Shown one piece after another: positions 1-7,560 of a stretch of 19,565 nt of DNA. The notes under the pieces were generated by a model that saw only the letters and a list, made by a program, of their open reading frames with translations, had not been told where the DNA came from and searched no databases. Both the position numbers and the translations under genes were made by a program. The stretch comes from JAZLIT01 sp045617525. GTDB lineage: Bacteria; Bacillota; Bacilli; Bacillales_A; Planococcaceae. The stretch's first letter is position 1, and the number at the start of each line of letters is the position of its first letter. The DNA is taken from NCBI GenBank assembly GCA_045617525.1, contig JAZLIT010000006.1:1-19565 (forward strand), in the 5' to 3' direction.

Positions 1-644
1 AAAGAAACTCTATAGGCCTTAGCATCAGGTCTTGAGCTAACTATTTTACTAATTTCTTGTTCCTTGTAATGAATTGCAACCCCATCATCTGTCGCAATTC
101 CTGATTGTATTTTTCCAGATTCAATAAGTTTGCGATATGCAGGTTTTCTATCTATTTCACCATCGTAATGCGGACAATTACTTCCCTTTAGGAAACCTAG
201 ACATTTTATTGGTTCAAGTCCATCTCCAAATGAATCAGTAACACCTTCTTCAAACCAACAAATGGAACCGGCACTTAGCCCAGCTAAAATAACCCCTTGA
301 TCCCACGCTTTTCTTAAAACATGGTCTAATCCCCATTCTTTCCATAAAGCTAAAAGATTTTTAGTATTTCCTCCACCAACATAAATAATGTCTTTCTCTA
401 AAATAAAACTTTCTAGATCCCTGGTTGGAGGGTTAAATAGTGAAAGGTGAGATGGCGTAGAATTTTGTTGATTAAAAAAGTTATAATACCTTGCTATGTA
501 ATTATCAGCATCTCCGCTTGCAGTAGGGAGAAAGCAAATTTTAGGCTTACTTTTCTCAACTTGTTGCAATATATATAAATCTATTAATGGATTATCTGGT
601 TCCATTGAAAAACCGCCGCCGCCAAGTGCAATTATTTGTCTCAT
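1..644 (-). CDS. Peptidase E-like protein (family S51), 3' end cut by window edge
   Basis: This gene reads off the left edge, so about 214 codons are visible and the C-terminus is missing. The translation starts MRQIIALGGGGFSMEP. It carries the S51 nucleophile motif GLSAGS (Ser124), an acidic residue in VTDSFG (Asp137) and a histidine in NCPHYDGE (His159), matching the Ser-His-Asp arrangement of E. coli peptidase E. Family members cleave Asp-X dipeptides or related small peptides in the cytoplasm, and the Bacillus relatives (YgaJ type) are poorly studied. Typical length is about 230 aa, so only a short tail should be lost. The start is supported by GGAAGGAG just upstream. A possible sigma-A promoter (TTGTTT, 18 nt, TACTAT) lies on the minus strand at about 669-698, but it is weak evidence. 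Fold assignment is firm; the substrate is not known. Confidence 0.85.
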   Translation of the reverse strand, partial: MRQIIALGGGGFSMEPDNPLIDLYILQQVEKSKPKICFLPTASGDADNYIARYYNFFNQQNSTPSHLSLFNPPTRDLESFILEKDIIYVGGGNTKNLLALWKEWGLDHVLRKAWDQGVILAGLSAGSICWFEEGVTDSFGDGLEPIKCLGFLKGSNCPHYDGEIDRKPAYRKLIESGKIQSGIATDDGVAIHYKEQEISKIVSSRPDAKAYRVS

Positions 645-775
645 TTAAATACTCCTTCCAGCAAAATGATAGTAGTAATAAGTTCTATAAATAAACAATT
701 AATCCTTCTTGTATTAGCGTTCTTTACCTCCAACTACGCGACCGCATTATTATTCTTATAAACACCTAAATAGAA

Positions 776-814
776 AAGAACAGGAATTGCTAACTTTACG
801 CAATCCCTGTTCTT
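776..814 (-). terminator. Hairpin terminator downstream of the aldehyde dehydrogenase
   Basis: Arms 776-790 and 800-814 form a 15-bp stem with a 9-nt loop. The single non-Watson-Crick position is a G-U pair when read as minus-strand RNA but an A-C mismatch on the plus strand. The minus strand also has the U-rich tail. It therefore most likely ends transcripts coming from the aldehyde dehydrogenase gene. The rest of 645-931 holds only the short open stretch listed next and the upstream region of the peptidase gene. Confidence 0.75.
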
Positions 815-822
815 AAGAAATA

Positions 823-918
823 TTAGTTTTCTTTATCGTATAAAATTTCTTCAGCAAATTGCGCTAATTGTAGAGCTTTTGTGCTTATTTCTTGAATAGT
901 TGTAGAAAACTCATACAC
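823..918 (-). other. Short open stretch after the aldehyde dehydrogenase, possible gene remnant
   Basis: A 31-residue frame opens at a GTG and ends TAA, 9 nt before the terminator. It encodes an amphipathic, helix-like peptide containing TTIQEISTKALQLAQFAEEI. The GTG has no usable ribosome binding site. A well-placed AGAGGG precedes an ATG in another frame that gives only nine codons, as if a frameshift separated the start from the rest. It resembles a leftover C-terminus more than a working gene. No family is recognised; the helical pattern could fit a chemoreceptor-like tail, but that is a guess. Confidence 0.2.
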
Positions 919-931
919 ACCCTCTACCTAA

Positions 932-2386
932 TTAATAAGGTAAAATTCGCTTGTCATAGTTAACGGAAATCCATTTTAAAGTTGTAAACTCTTCAAGACT
1001 CCATTCACCATTTAAACGGCCTATACCAGATTGTTTTTCTCCACCAAATGCAACAATCGGTTCATCATTTATTGTTAGATCGTTGACATGTATCATACCT
1101 GTATGCACTTTTTTAGCCATTTCCACGCCACGTGCAAGATTTGAAGTATGAACCGCACCACTTAAACCAAATCGAGTATCATTTGCTATTTGAATTGCTT
1201 CTTCCTCAGTTTCAAATGTAATAACACATACAACTGGTCCAAATAACTCTTCTTGCGCAACACTCATGTCCGTTGTTACATCTACTAAAATTGTTGGCTC
1301 TACCATTCTTCCATTAACATTGCCTTTAAGAATTGCTTTAGCGCCTTCTTCAATACCTTTTTCAACCATAGCATTTAAGTTATTCGCTTGACGGTCATTA
1401 ATAACAGGACCAATGATTGTTTCAGGATCTCTTGGGTCGCCTACTTTAAGTGAAGAAACTTTGGCAACATATTTTTCTATGAACTCATTATAAATTGACT
1501 TTTGTACTAGAATTCGATTAGCTGACATACAAATTTGGCCTTGATGTGTGAATCGGCTAAATGTTGCCGCATTTACCGCATACTCAATATCTGCATCCTC
1601 TAATACGATAAAGGCACTATTGCCACCTAGTTCTAGCAATGGTTTTTTGAAGTTTTTAATGGCTACTTGCCCTATGTAACTTCCTACTTTAGTTGAACCT
1701 GTGAAGGAAATGATTCTTGGAATTGGGTGCTCAACAAATGCATCTCCAATTTCGTTAATATCCGTAACTACGACATTAATTAATCCTTTTGGTAAGCCAG
1801 CTTCTTCAAAAATCTTACCAATTAACGTTCCACCTGTAATAGGCGTATCTTCATGCGGTTTTAACACAACACCGTTCCCAGCACCTAACGCGGGTGCTAC
1901 CGACTTCATTGATAAAAAGAACGGGAAGTTAAATGGACTGATTACACCGACAACGCCAGCTGGGTTACGGTATAGTCTATTTTCAACATTATCTATTGTT
2001 GACGGCAAAATTTTCCCTTCCATTCGTAATGGAAATGTTGCCGCTTCTTTAATAATATTTTTAACAAGACCAATTTCAAAGGCAGCCTTTAATCTTGTAC
2101 CACCTAATTCATCCATAATAATTGAAGTAATTGTTTCTTCATTTGCTTCAATATATTTCACTGCATTTTCAAGGATATCTCGCTTTTTATATGCATTTAC
2201 TTTGTCCCATTGTAGCTTCCCTTGATGCGCTGCTTGATATGCCTGATCAATGTCAGAAACATTTGCTAATCTAAATTCTGTAATTACCTCGCCATTGTAA
2301 GGATTTGTATCATGTAAAAGGCTGTTGCTTTGTCCGTCTTTCCATTCACCATTTATAAATTGTTTTCCTAAAATTTTAACATCCAT
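932..2386 (-). CDS. NAD(P)-dependent aldehyde dehydrogenase, YfmT/benzaldehyde dehydrogenase type
   Basis: This is a full-length 484-aa member of the aldehyde dehydrogenase superfamily, which oxidises aldehydes to acids in the cytoplasm. The catalytic residues are visible: Asn153 in SPFNFPF, Glu252 in LELGGN and Cys286 in HQGQICMS. The nucleotide-binding motif FTGSTKVG is at 228-235 and EELFGPVV lies in the C-terminal half. The sequence style, length and N-terminal layout resemble B. subtilis YfmT (vanillin dehydrogenase) and the hydroxybenzaldehyde dehydrogenase subgroup, so aromatic aldehydes are the likely substrates; this is inferred from resemblance only. The start ATG has GGAGG eight bases upstream. 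It stands alone, with hairpins on both sides, so it is probably monocistronic. Two short palindromes lie just upstream of the start. Confidence 0.93.
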   Translation of the reverse strand: MDVKILGKQFINGEWKDGQSNSLLHDTNPYNGEVITEFRLANVSDIDQAYQAAHQGKLQWDKVNAYKKRDILENAVKYIEANEETITSIIMDELGGTRLKAAFEIGLVKNIIKEAATFPLRMEGKILPSTIDNVENRLYRNPAGVVGVISPFNFPFFLSMKSVAPALGAGNGVVLKPHEDTPITGGTLIGKIFEEAGLPKGLINVVVTDINEIGDAFVEHPIPRIISFTGSTKVGSYIGQVAIKNFKKPLLELGGNSAFIVLEDADIEYAVNAATFSRFTHQGQICMSANRILVQKSIYNEFIEKYVAKVSSLKVGDPRDPETIIGPVINDRQANNLNAMVEKGIEEGAKAILKGNVNGRMVEPTILVDVTTDMSVAQEELFGPVVCVITFETEEEAIQIANDTRFGLSGAVHTSNLARGVEMAKKVHTGMIHVNDLTINDEPIVAFGGEKQSGIGRLNGEWSLEEFTTLKWISVNYDKRILPY

Positions 2387-2405
2387 CTTATAACCTCCAA
2401 ATTAA

Positions 2406-2429
2406 AATACTGTATTACAATAGTACTAT
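2406..2429. promoter_or_regulatory. Two adjacent palindromes upstream of the aldehyde dehydrogenase
   Basis: AATACTGTATT (2406-2416) and ATAGTACTAT (2420-2429) are each perfect palindromes, about 20-45 bp upstream of the start codon on the minus strand. Their position would suit a repressor site. No regulator gene is adjacent and the sites match no operator that I can name. Confidence 0.25.
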
Positions 2430-2516
2430 CGGGATAATTTACTTAATCTTTAAAATAATAGGTATAATATCACTAAAAAATCTATTCGTTAGCAAAAAAA
2501 CAACTTTAATTCATAT

Positions 2517-2576
2517 AAAAAAGCAGACGGCTAAAGTAGAGGTGATATACCTACACTTCTAAACCGTCTGCTTTTT
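2517..2576. terminator. Bidirectional hairpin terminator between two minus-strand genes
   Basis: AAAAAGCAGACGG (2518-2530) pairs perfectly with CCGTCTGCTTTTT (2564-2576). A-runs and T-runs on both outer sides make it a plausible terminator on either strand. It lies downstream of the LysM/GH18 gene, whose transcripts it most likely ends. The right arm and its flank recur after splB at about 11240. Confidence 0.8.
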
Positions 2577-2629
2577 ATTAAAGATTCTTTTATTATTCTA
2601 AGTCCACCCTAGGATCTAGTGGGCATACC

Positions 2630-3919
2630 CTATTTCTTCACCACATCAAAATTAGCCCCGATGAGTAGCCAGTTTTGCGGGAATGGAAGACCGAGCTTCC
2701 AGTAGCCAACACCACGTAAATTCAACCGTTTTACTAAATTAAATTTTGCTTGGATTGAACGCGCATCCTCGAACCATACAATATGCGAACGACCTTGTTC
2801 ATCTACATAGTTAAAGTAAGGGGCTTGTGCGGTAGCGTCATATTGGATTGCTGCATTGTAACGTTTCGCTAATTCAATTGCACGTTGCGGACTTAATGCT
2901 TCTGCATATTCCCCTCCCTGTACGAAAGGTAGCGTCCAGTCATAACCGTATAAGTTTTGTCCTAGCAAAATTTTATTTGCCGGTATTTCCGTTAATGCAT
3001 ACTGCACCACCTGTTCCACCTGTGGCAATGGAGATACGGCCATTGGAGGCCCTGCAGAATACCCCCATTCATAGGTCATCAACATCACAAAATCAACTAT
3101 TTCACCATGCGCCCTGTAATCATGTGCGACAAACCATTCACCTGGCTGATCAGCTCTTGTTTTTGGTGCTAGCGCAGTAGATACTGTATAGCCTTCTGCG
3201 TGCATTCGTTCAACCGCTCTACGTAAAAAATTATTATATGCTTCTCTTTGATCACCCGGTATTCGTTCAAAATCAAAATGAATATCAGATATATTACCAA
3301 TGCGCTTTGCTTCCTCAATAATATTATCAAATAGTAAATGTTGGACGCCTACACTTTGAAGAATATCACGTGCTAACTCACTACTGAACTGGTAGTCTTC
3401 AAGATTCGATATCACCATCGCAATGGATGTATTGACTTCCGTAGCTACTGTAGGTAATGGCTCTACCGGAGGGGCTTTTAACGTACCATCACGCCTTGCT
3501 TCATAACTAAATAGAGCCAAGTACGTTAAATAGGGACCAGCTTCACGTACTTGATTTAGTAAGGCTTCGCTAACCTCAGTGCCTCTCGGTTCAATATACG
3601 CCAAAATTTCCGCTGAAGTTTTTTCTTGTGGAGGAATATATAAATGCGTTCCAATCATAAGTATCGCATTCGGATTAACTCCATTCGTCTGTGCTAGCGT
3701 TAAATAATTAATACCAAAGCGCTGCCCAATTGACCATAAGCTATCCCCTGGCTGCACGATATAATATTGCCCCGATATCGGGATCACCAATGCCTGCCCT
3801 ACGACTAATCGGTCTGGCTCTGGAATTTGATTGGCATCGACTAAGTTTTGTATTGTCGTACCATATGCCTGTGCAATCGTCCATAAAGATTCCCCTGACT
3901 TTACTACATGAATTTGAAT
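2630..3919 (-). CDS. yaaH: Spore cortex-fragment lytic enzyme, LysM-LysM-GH18 (YaaH/SleL family)
   Basis: The product has two N-terminal LysM repeats (roughly residues 3-48 and 52-96 from the proposed start) that bind peptidoglycan. A GH18 domain then runs to the C-terminus. The order and about 430-aa length match B. subtilis YaaH and B. cereus SleL, N-acetylglucosaminidases that degrade cortex fragments during germination. The putative catalytic acid is the Glu of DIHFDFE (residue 218); the Asp two residues before it is kept, but the residue at minus four is His, where the classic motif has Asp. There is no signal peptide, as usual for this family. The frame extends to a TTG at 3934-3932, but that codon overlaps the only Shine-Dalgarno (GGGGGGAAGG, 3932-3923). 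I therefore place the start at the ATT at 3919-3917, giving M-Q-I-H-V-V; no ATG, GTG or TTG is available there. Confidence 0.88.
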   Translation of the reverse strand: MQIHVVKSGESLWTIAQAYGTTIQNLVDANQIPEPDRLVVGQALVIPISGQYYIVQPGDSLWSIGQRFGINYLTLAQTNGVNPNAILMIGTHLYIPPQEKTSAEILAYIEPRGTEVSEALLNQVREAGPYLTYLALFSYEARRDGTLKAPPVEPLPTVATEVNTSIAMVISNLEDYQFSSELARDILQSVGVQHLLFDNIIEEAKRIGNISDIHFDFERIPGDQREAYNNFLRRAVERMHAEGYTVSTALAPKTRADQPGEWFVAHDYRAHGEIVDFVMLMTYEWGYSAGPPMAVSPLPQVEQVVQYALTEIPANKILLGQNLYGYDWTLPFVQGGEYAEALSPQRAIELAKRYNAAIQYDATAQAPYFNYVDEQGRSHIVWFEDARSIQAKFNLVKRLNLRGVGYWKLGLPFPQNWLLIGANFDVVKK

Positions 3920-4153
3920 TGTCCTTCCCCCCAATTTATTCGATTTAATAATTTATGAGTTGGATTTGAAGAACATGTATTAATGTGCTAAACAAATAAA
4001 AGTTAGTACCCCTTCCTTCAGACCTAGCGAATTATTTAGGAAAGAATACGTATCATCTTCCACACTTACTCATAGTAATGTTATGGGAATAGCTATTACA
4101 CCATTTGACTACTTCCTTTAATCCAACATCCTTGTATAAAAGGAGCAAATAAA

Positions 4154-4753
4154 TTGAAAGAAAAAAAAACATATAAGTCTTATTTTTGGGAGCTTGTATT
4201 TAAAATCCCTTGGATCATTATTGGGGCAACTATGACAGCGATTAGTCTTGAAGTCATTTTGATTCCAAACGGTTTGATTGATGGTGGCATTACAGGTATT
4301 TCCATAATGCTATCTGAAACATATGGGTTTTCACTTAGTACAGTGTTATTCATATTAAATATTCCATTTGTCCTAATAGGTTATAAACATCTAGGAAAAC
4401 GATTCGCTTTTTTAGCTACACTCGGGATTGTTTCATTAACGATATCAACTGTGATTATAGAAAAATCCTCATCATTTGTTGAAGGAAATTTCATATTACT
4501 CATTTTAATTGGTGGTTTACTACTAGGAATGGGGATTGGGATTGTCCTTCGAAACGGAGGGGCCTTAGATGGTACAGATATTTTTGCATTAATTATCTCC
4601 AATAAAACGTCATTTTCTGTGGGGGAATCTATTCTTATAATTAACACTCTTATTTTTCTAGTTGCTTTAATCGGATTTGGATGGAAAGGTGCTTTAATTT
4701 CAATAATTACTTACTTTATTGCAACGACAGTTATCGATATGGTTCGAACTTAG
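4154..4753 (+). CDS. YitT-family membrane protein lacking the C-terminal DUF2179 domain
   Basis: The 199-aa product begins with a TTG, preceded by AAAGGAG eight bases upstream. It contains the hydrophobic YitT/DUF161 region with about five membrane segments. Recognisable family blocks are IPNGLIDGGITGISI near residue 45 and LRNGGALDGTDIFA near residue 130. YitT proteins are conserved in Firmicutes, their biochemical role is unsettled, and they usually run to about 280 aa with a soluble C-terminal DUF2179 domain. Here the frame stops at TTVIDMVRT, exactly where that domain would begin, and no remnant of it is evident in the next 180 bases. It may be a naturally short member or a truncated one. 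It has its own upstream region and sits 195 bp before the ger operon, so co-transcription is uncertain. Confidence 0.85.
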   Translation: MKEKKTYKSYFWELVFKIPWIIIGATMTAISLEVILIPNGLIDGGITGISIMLSETYGFSLSTVLFILNIPFVLIGYKHLGKRFAFLATLGIVSLTISTVIIEKSSSFVEGNFILLILIGGLLLGMGIGIVLRNGGALDGTDIFALIISNKTSFSVGESILIINTLIFLVALIGFGWKGALISIITYFIATTVIDMVRT

Positions 4754-4948
4754 AACTGTGAGAGTTTTTCCAGATTTTATAAATTCTCTTCCTATTTTAA
4801 AAGTAGCTATTTTTTGCAATTCCCTCTTTTTAAAAGCCCCGTGACACTGCCTTATAACTTATAAAACCAATAATTTCATTTTAATGTATTAATTTCATGA
4901 AGTTGAGAAAAATAAAATAGAGGACAGTATTTGAATAGGGGTTTAAAA

Positions 4949-6451
4949 ATGAGTAATTCTTCTATTGAACAAAGCCTAGAAATAAATTTGGATATTAATG
5001 TAGAGATAATAAAAAAAATACTCGGAAGTCCGGCAGACTTAATTATTCGAGAAAGCAGCATTGGAATTATTGAAAATAAATTTGCCATGATTTATCTAAA
5101 GGGACTTGTGAATGAGGACCAAGTAAATAATAATATCTTAAGAATTCTTGAGTTAAACAAAAAAGAAATTAAAACGGACTTATTTGATACGGTCTACGAA
5201 GAAATGATTGCACTAACTGAAATTAAAAAATCCCAGAAACTTAATCAAGTTATTAAAACCATATTAGACGGGGATACGGTTGTTCTATTAAATGAATACG
5301 ACCAAGCAATACTATTAGGGACGAGTGGTGGTGAATTTCGGGCAATTGAAGAACCACAGGCTGAATCTGTAATACGTGGGTCTAGATCAGGCTTTGTCGA
5401 AAGCTTAAAAACAAATCTTGCACTTTTAAGACGTGAAATTAAGGATCCAAATCTTCGCATTAATACGATGGAAGTTGGTAAACATTCTAACCAAAAAATT
5501 GCTATTTGCCATATTGAAGGCCGGGTTAAACCGGAGATTGTAGATGAGGTCGTTCGCCGATTAAGAACAATTGAGATTGAATTTGCCCCAGATTCTGGAT
5601 TCATTGAGCAATGGATTGAAGATAGTAATTTATCGCCCTTTCCGCAAATACTTGATACAGAGAGGCCTGATAGAGTCGCCTATAATTTAATAAAAGGGAA
5701 AATTGGCATTATCGTAGAAGGATCCCCCTTCGCCCTCCTCATGCCAATTACTATTGGGGATTCCCTTAAATCAATTGAAGATTATAATCAACGCTGGTTA
5801 ATAAGTACGTTACTAAGATTTTTGCGCTTTATTTCTTTCTACATGACACTTTTTTTACCTGCACTTTATGTAGCACTCGTTTCCTATCATCCCGAATTAA
5901 TTCCGACACAGCTTTTATTTACTATTGCTGCCTCAAGAGAAGGTGTTCCTTTCCCGTCTTTAATCGAAGCATTAATGATCGCGTTATTTTATGAAATATT
6001 ACAGGAGGCTGGAACAAGACTACCTAGAAAAATTGGTCAGACAATTGGGATTGTAGGCGGGATTGTTATTGGTGAAATTGCTGTACAAGCAGGGATTGTA
6101 ACCCCCTTAATGGTAATTGCTATTTCTCTTACGGCAATCTCAGCATTTACACTTCCAAATTACAGTCTTTCAATAGGGCTTAGAGTAATACGTTTTGGCG
6201 CTATTTTTGCCGCTACTATTCTTGGATTGTATGGAATCATACTTGTCTTTATAATGATTCACATTCACTTGGCCAATTTAAAAAGTATTGGAATTCCTTA
6301 TTCAGCACCTTTTGCTCCCAATTACTTATGGGACTTGAAAAATGTAATCATCCGTGCTCCGATTACTACACTTATAAAGCGTCAGCCTCAACCATTTTTA
6401 GAGCCCTCGGATGGAGAGCAAAAGAATAATGAAGGAAAGGATAAATCATGA
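4949..6451 (+). CDS. Spore germinant receptor subunit A (GerA/GerBA/GerKA family)
   Basis: This is the A subunit of a nutrient germinant receptor in the spore inner membrane. It is 500 aa from the ATG at 4949, chosen over an in-frame TTG at 4931 because AGGGG sits just before the ATG. A large soluble N-terminal half includes the family block ESVIRGSRSGFVESLKTN (about 139-156). Membrane segments follow from about residue 285 to 440, including the conserved stretch from REGVPFPSLIEALMIALFYE through the GIVGGIVIGEIAVQAGI region. The C-terminal tail is hydrophilic. The stop overlaps the start of the B gene (ATGA), so A, B and C are translationally coupled. Which nutrient is sensed cannot be read from the sequence. 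A sigma-G promoter is expected, but I could not find a convincing one. Confidence 0.95.
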   Translation: MSNSSIEQSLEINLDINVEIIKKILGSPADLIIRESSIGIIENKFAMIYLKGLVNEDQVNNNILRILELNKKEIKTDLFDTVYEEMIALTEIKKSQKLNQVIKTILDGDTVVLLNEYDQAILLGTSGGEFRAIEEPQAESVIRGSRSGFVESLKTNLALLRREIKDPNLRINTMEVGKHSNQKIAICHIEGRVKPEIVDEVVRRLRTIEIEFAPDSGFIEQWIEDSNLSPFPQILDTERPDRVAYNLIKGKIGIIVEGSPFALLMPITIGDSLKSIEDYNQRWLISTLLRFLRFISFYMTLFLPALYVALVSYHPELIPTQLLFTIAASREGVPFPSLIEALMIALFYEILQEAGTRLPRKIGQTIGIVGGIVIGEIAVQAGIVTPLMVIAISLTAISAFTLPNYSLSIGLRVIRFGAIFAATILGLYGIILVFIMIHIHLANLKSIGIPYSAPFAPNYLWDLKNVIIRAPITTLIKRQPQPFLEPSDGEQKNNEGKDKS

Positions 6452-7560
6452 CACGTTATAATGAGAAGGCCGAATTTATTAACGATAAAGACATTATGTT
6501 TGCCGTAGCCTCAAATATTATTAGTATTACCGTTTTATTTTTGCCACGTTATGTTGCCGAGTATACAGTCTCATCGGATGGTTGGCTTACTATTTTATTG
6601 GGTGGGCTTATCGCCATTATTTTTGCTTGGATACTTGCAAAAATTGCGAGTTCCTTTCCCAATCAATCATTTCTTTCTTTTACATCTTATTTAGTATCAA
6701 AACCGGTTGCTATTATTTTGAGCATTCTTTTTATTTTACAATATATCGCTATTTCCTCCTTTCAAATTAGAGAAATCGCAACATTATCACATGAATATTT
6801 ATTTGATCGTACACCACTAGAGGTTGTTTGTTTAGCCTTTATTCTCGTAGTCATTTATGCTGTTAGCGGTTCTCGTGCCGCCATTTTTCGCCTTAATATT
6901 CTTTTTTTCCCTTTTGTTATCGGTGGGTTATTATTACTTATCTTCTTTCCTCTCGGAGCAATGAAAATTGAAAATTTGCTGCCTGTATTTGAGACAGATT
7001 TAAAGGGCATTGCTCAAGGAACAACCGCTAGTTTACACGCCTTTTTAGGTTTTAGTATCGTATTATTTTATATTTCACTAGTAAAAAATCCAAAAGAGAC
7101 GCCAAAAATGACTGTGTTAGGTATTTTATGGCCATTATTCTTTTATATTATTATTTTTATTGTGTGCATCGGTGTCTTTGGGAATGTAACTACCAACAAC
7201 CTCTACTATCCTGTATTTGAGTTGTCAAAAACGGTATCAAATCCAGGGAATTTTATTGAGCGCTTTGATTCTATTTTATTTATTATTTGGACGGTCATCG
7301 TATTTACAACGAGCTTAATGGCCTATGATATCGCTGTTTTGTTACTTAATTTGATTTTTAAAAACACTAATAAAATGACGATCATTTTAATTCTGTCTCC
7401 TATTATTTTCTTTATAGCTATGTTCCCAACAAATTATATTGAAGTCAATAAAATAGCAAAGTATATGGCTTACATAGAAATTTGCTTTATAGTTTTTGTC
7501 ATATTTCTTCTTGGCATCATGTTATTAATTAAGGGTGTGAATACGAATGATCAAAAATAA
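6448..7560 (+). CDS. Spore germinant receptor subunit B (GerAB-type spore permease)
   Basis: The 370-aa, very hydrophobic product matches the Spore_permease family of the amino acid/polyamine transporter superfamily, with about ten predicted membrane helices. In characterised receptors the B subunit binds the germinant. The start ATG overlaps the A-subunit stop by four bases. A GAAAGGA run about 10 nt upstream can serve as ribosome binding site. The gene in turn overlaps the C-subunit gene by 14 bp. Length and position are normal and no disruption is seen. Ligand specificity is not predictable here. Confidence 0.94.
   Translation: MTRYNEKAEFINDKDIMFAVASNIISITVLFLPRYVAEYTVSSDGWLTILLGGLIAIIFAWILAKIASSFPNQSFLSFTSYLVSKPVAIILSILFILQYIAISSFQIREIATLSHEYLFDRTPLEVVCLAFILVVIYAVSGSRAAIFRLNILFFPFVIGGLLLLIFFPLGAMKIENLLPVFETDLKGIAQGTTASLHAFLGFSIVLFYISLVKNPKETPKMTVLGILWPLFFYIIIFIVCIGVFGNVTTNNLYYPVFELSKTVSNPGNFIERFDSILFIIWTVIVFTTSLMAYDIAVLLLNLIFKNTNKMTIILILSPIIFFIAMFPTNYIEVNKIAKYMAYIEICFIVFVIFLLGIMLLIKGVNTNDQK

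Noticed and set aside
643..744. A 33-codon minus-strand frame whose stop overlaps the peptidase start
   Set aside because: Its only start (TTG) overlaps GGAGG, no other start follows, and the composition is like random AT-rich DNA.
1701..2225. A 174-codon plus-strand frame inside the aldehyde dehydrogenase gene
   Set aside because: It is the antisense shadow of a clear enzyme gene and has no family-like sequence or ribosome binding site.
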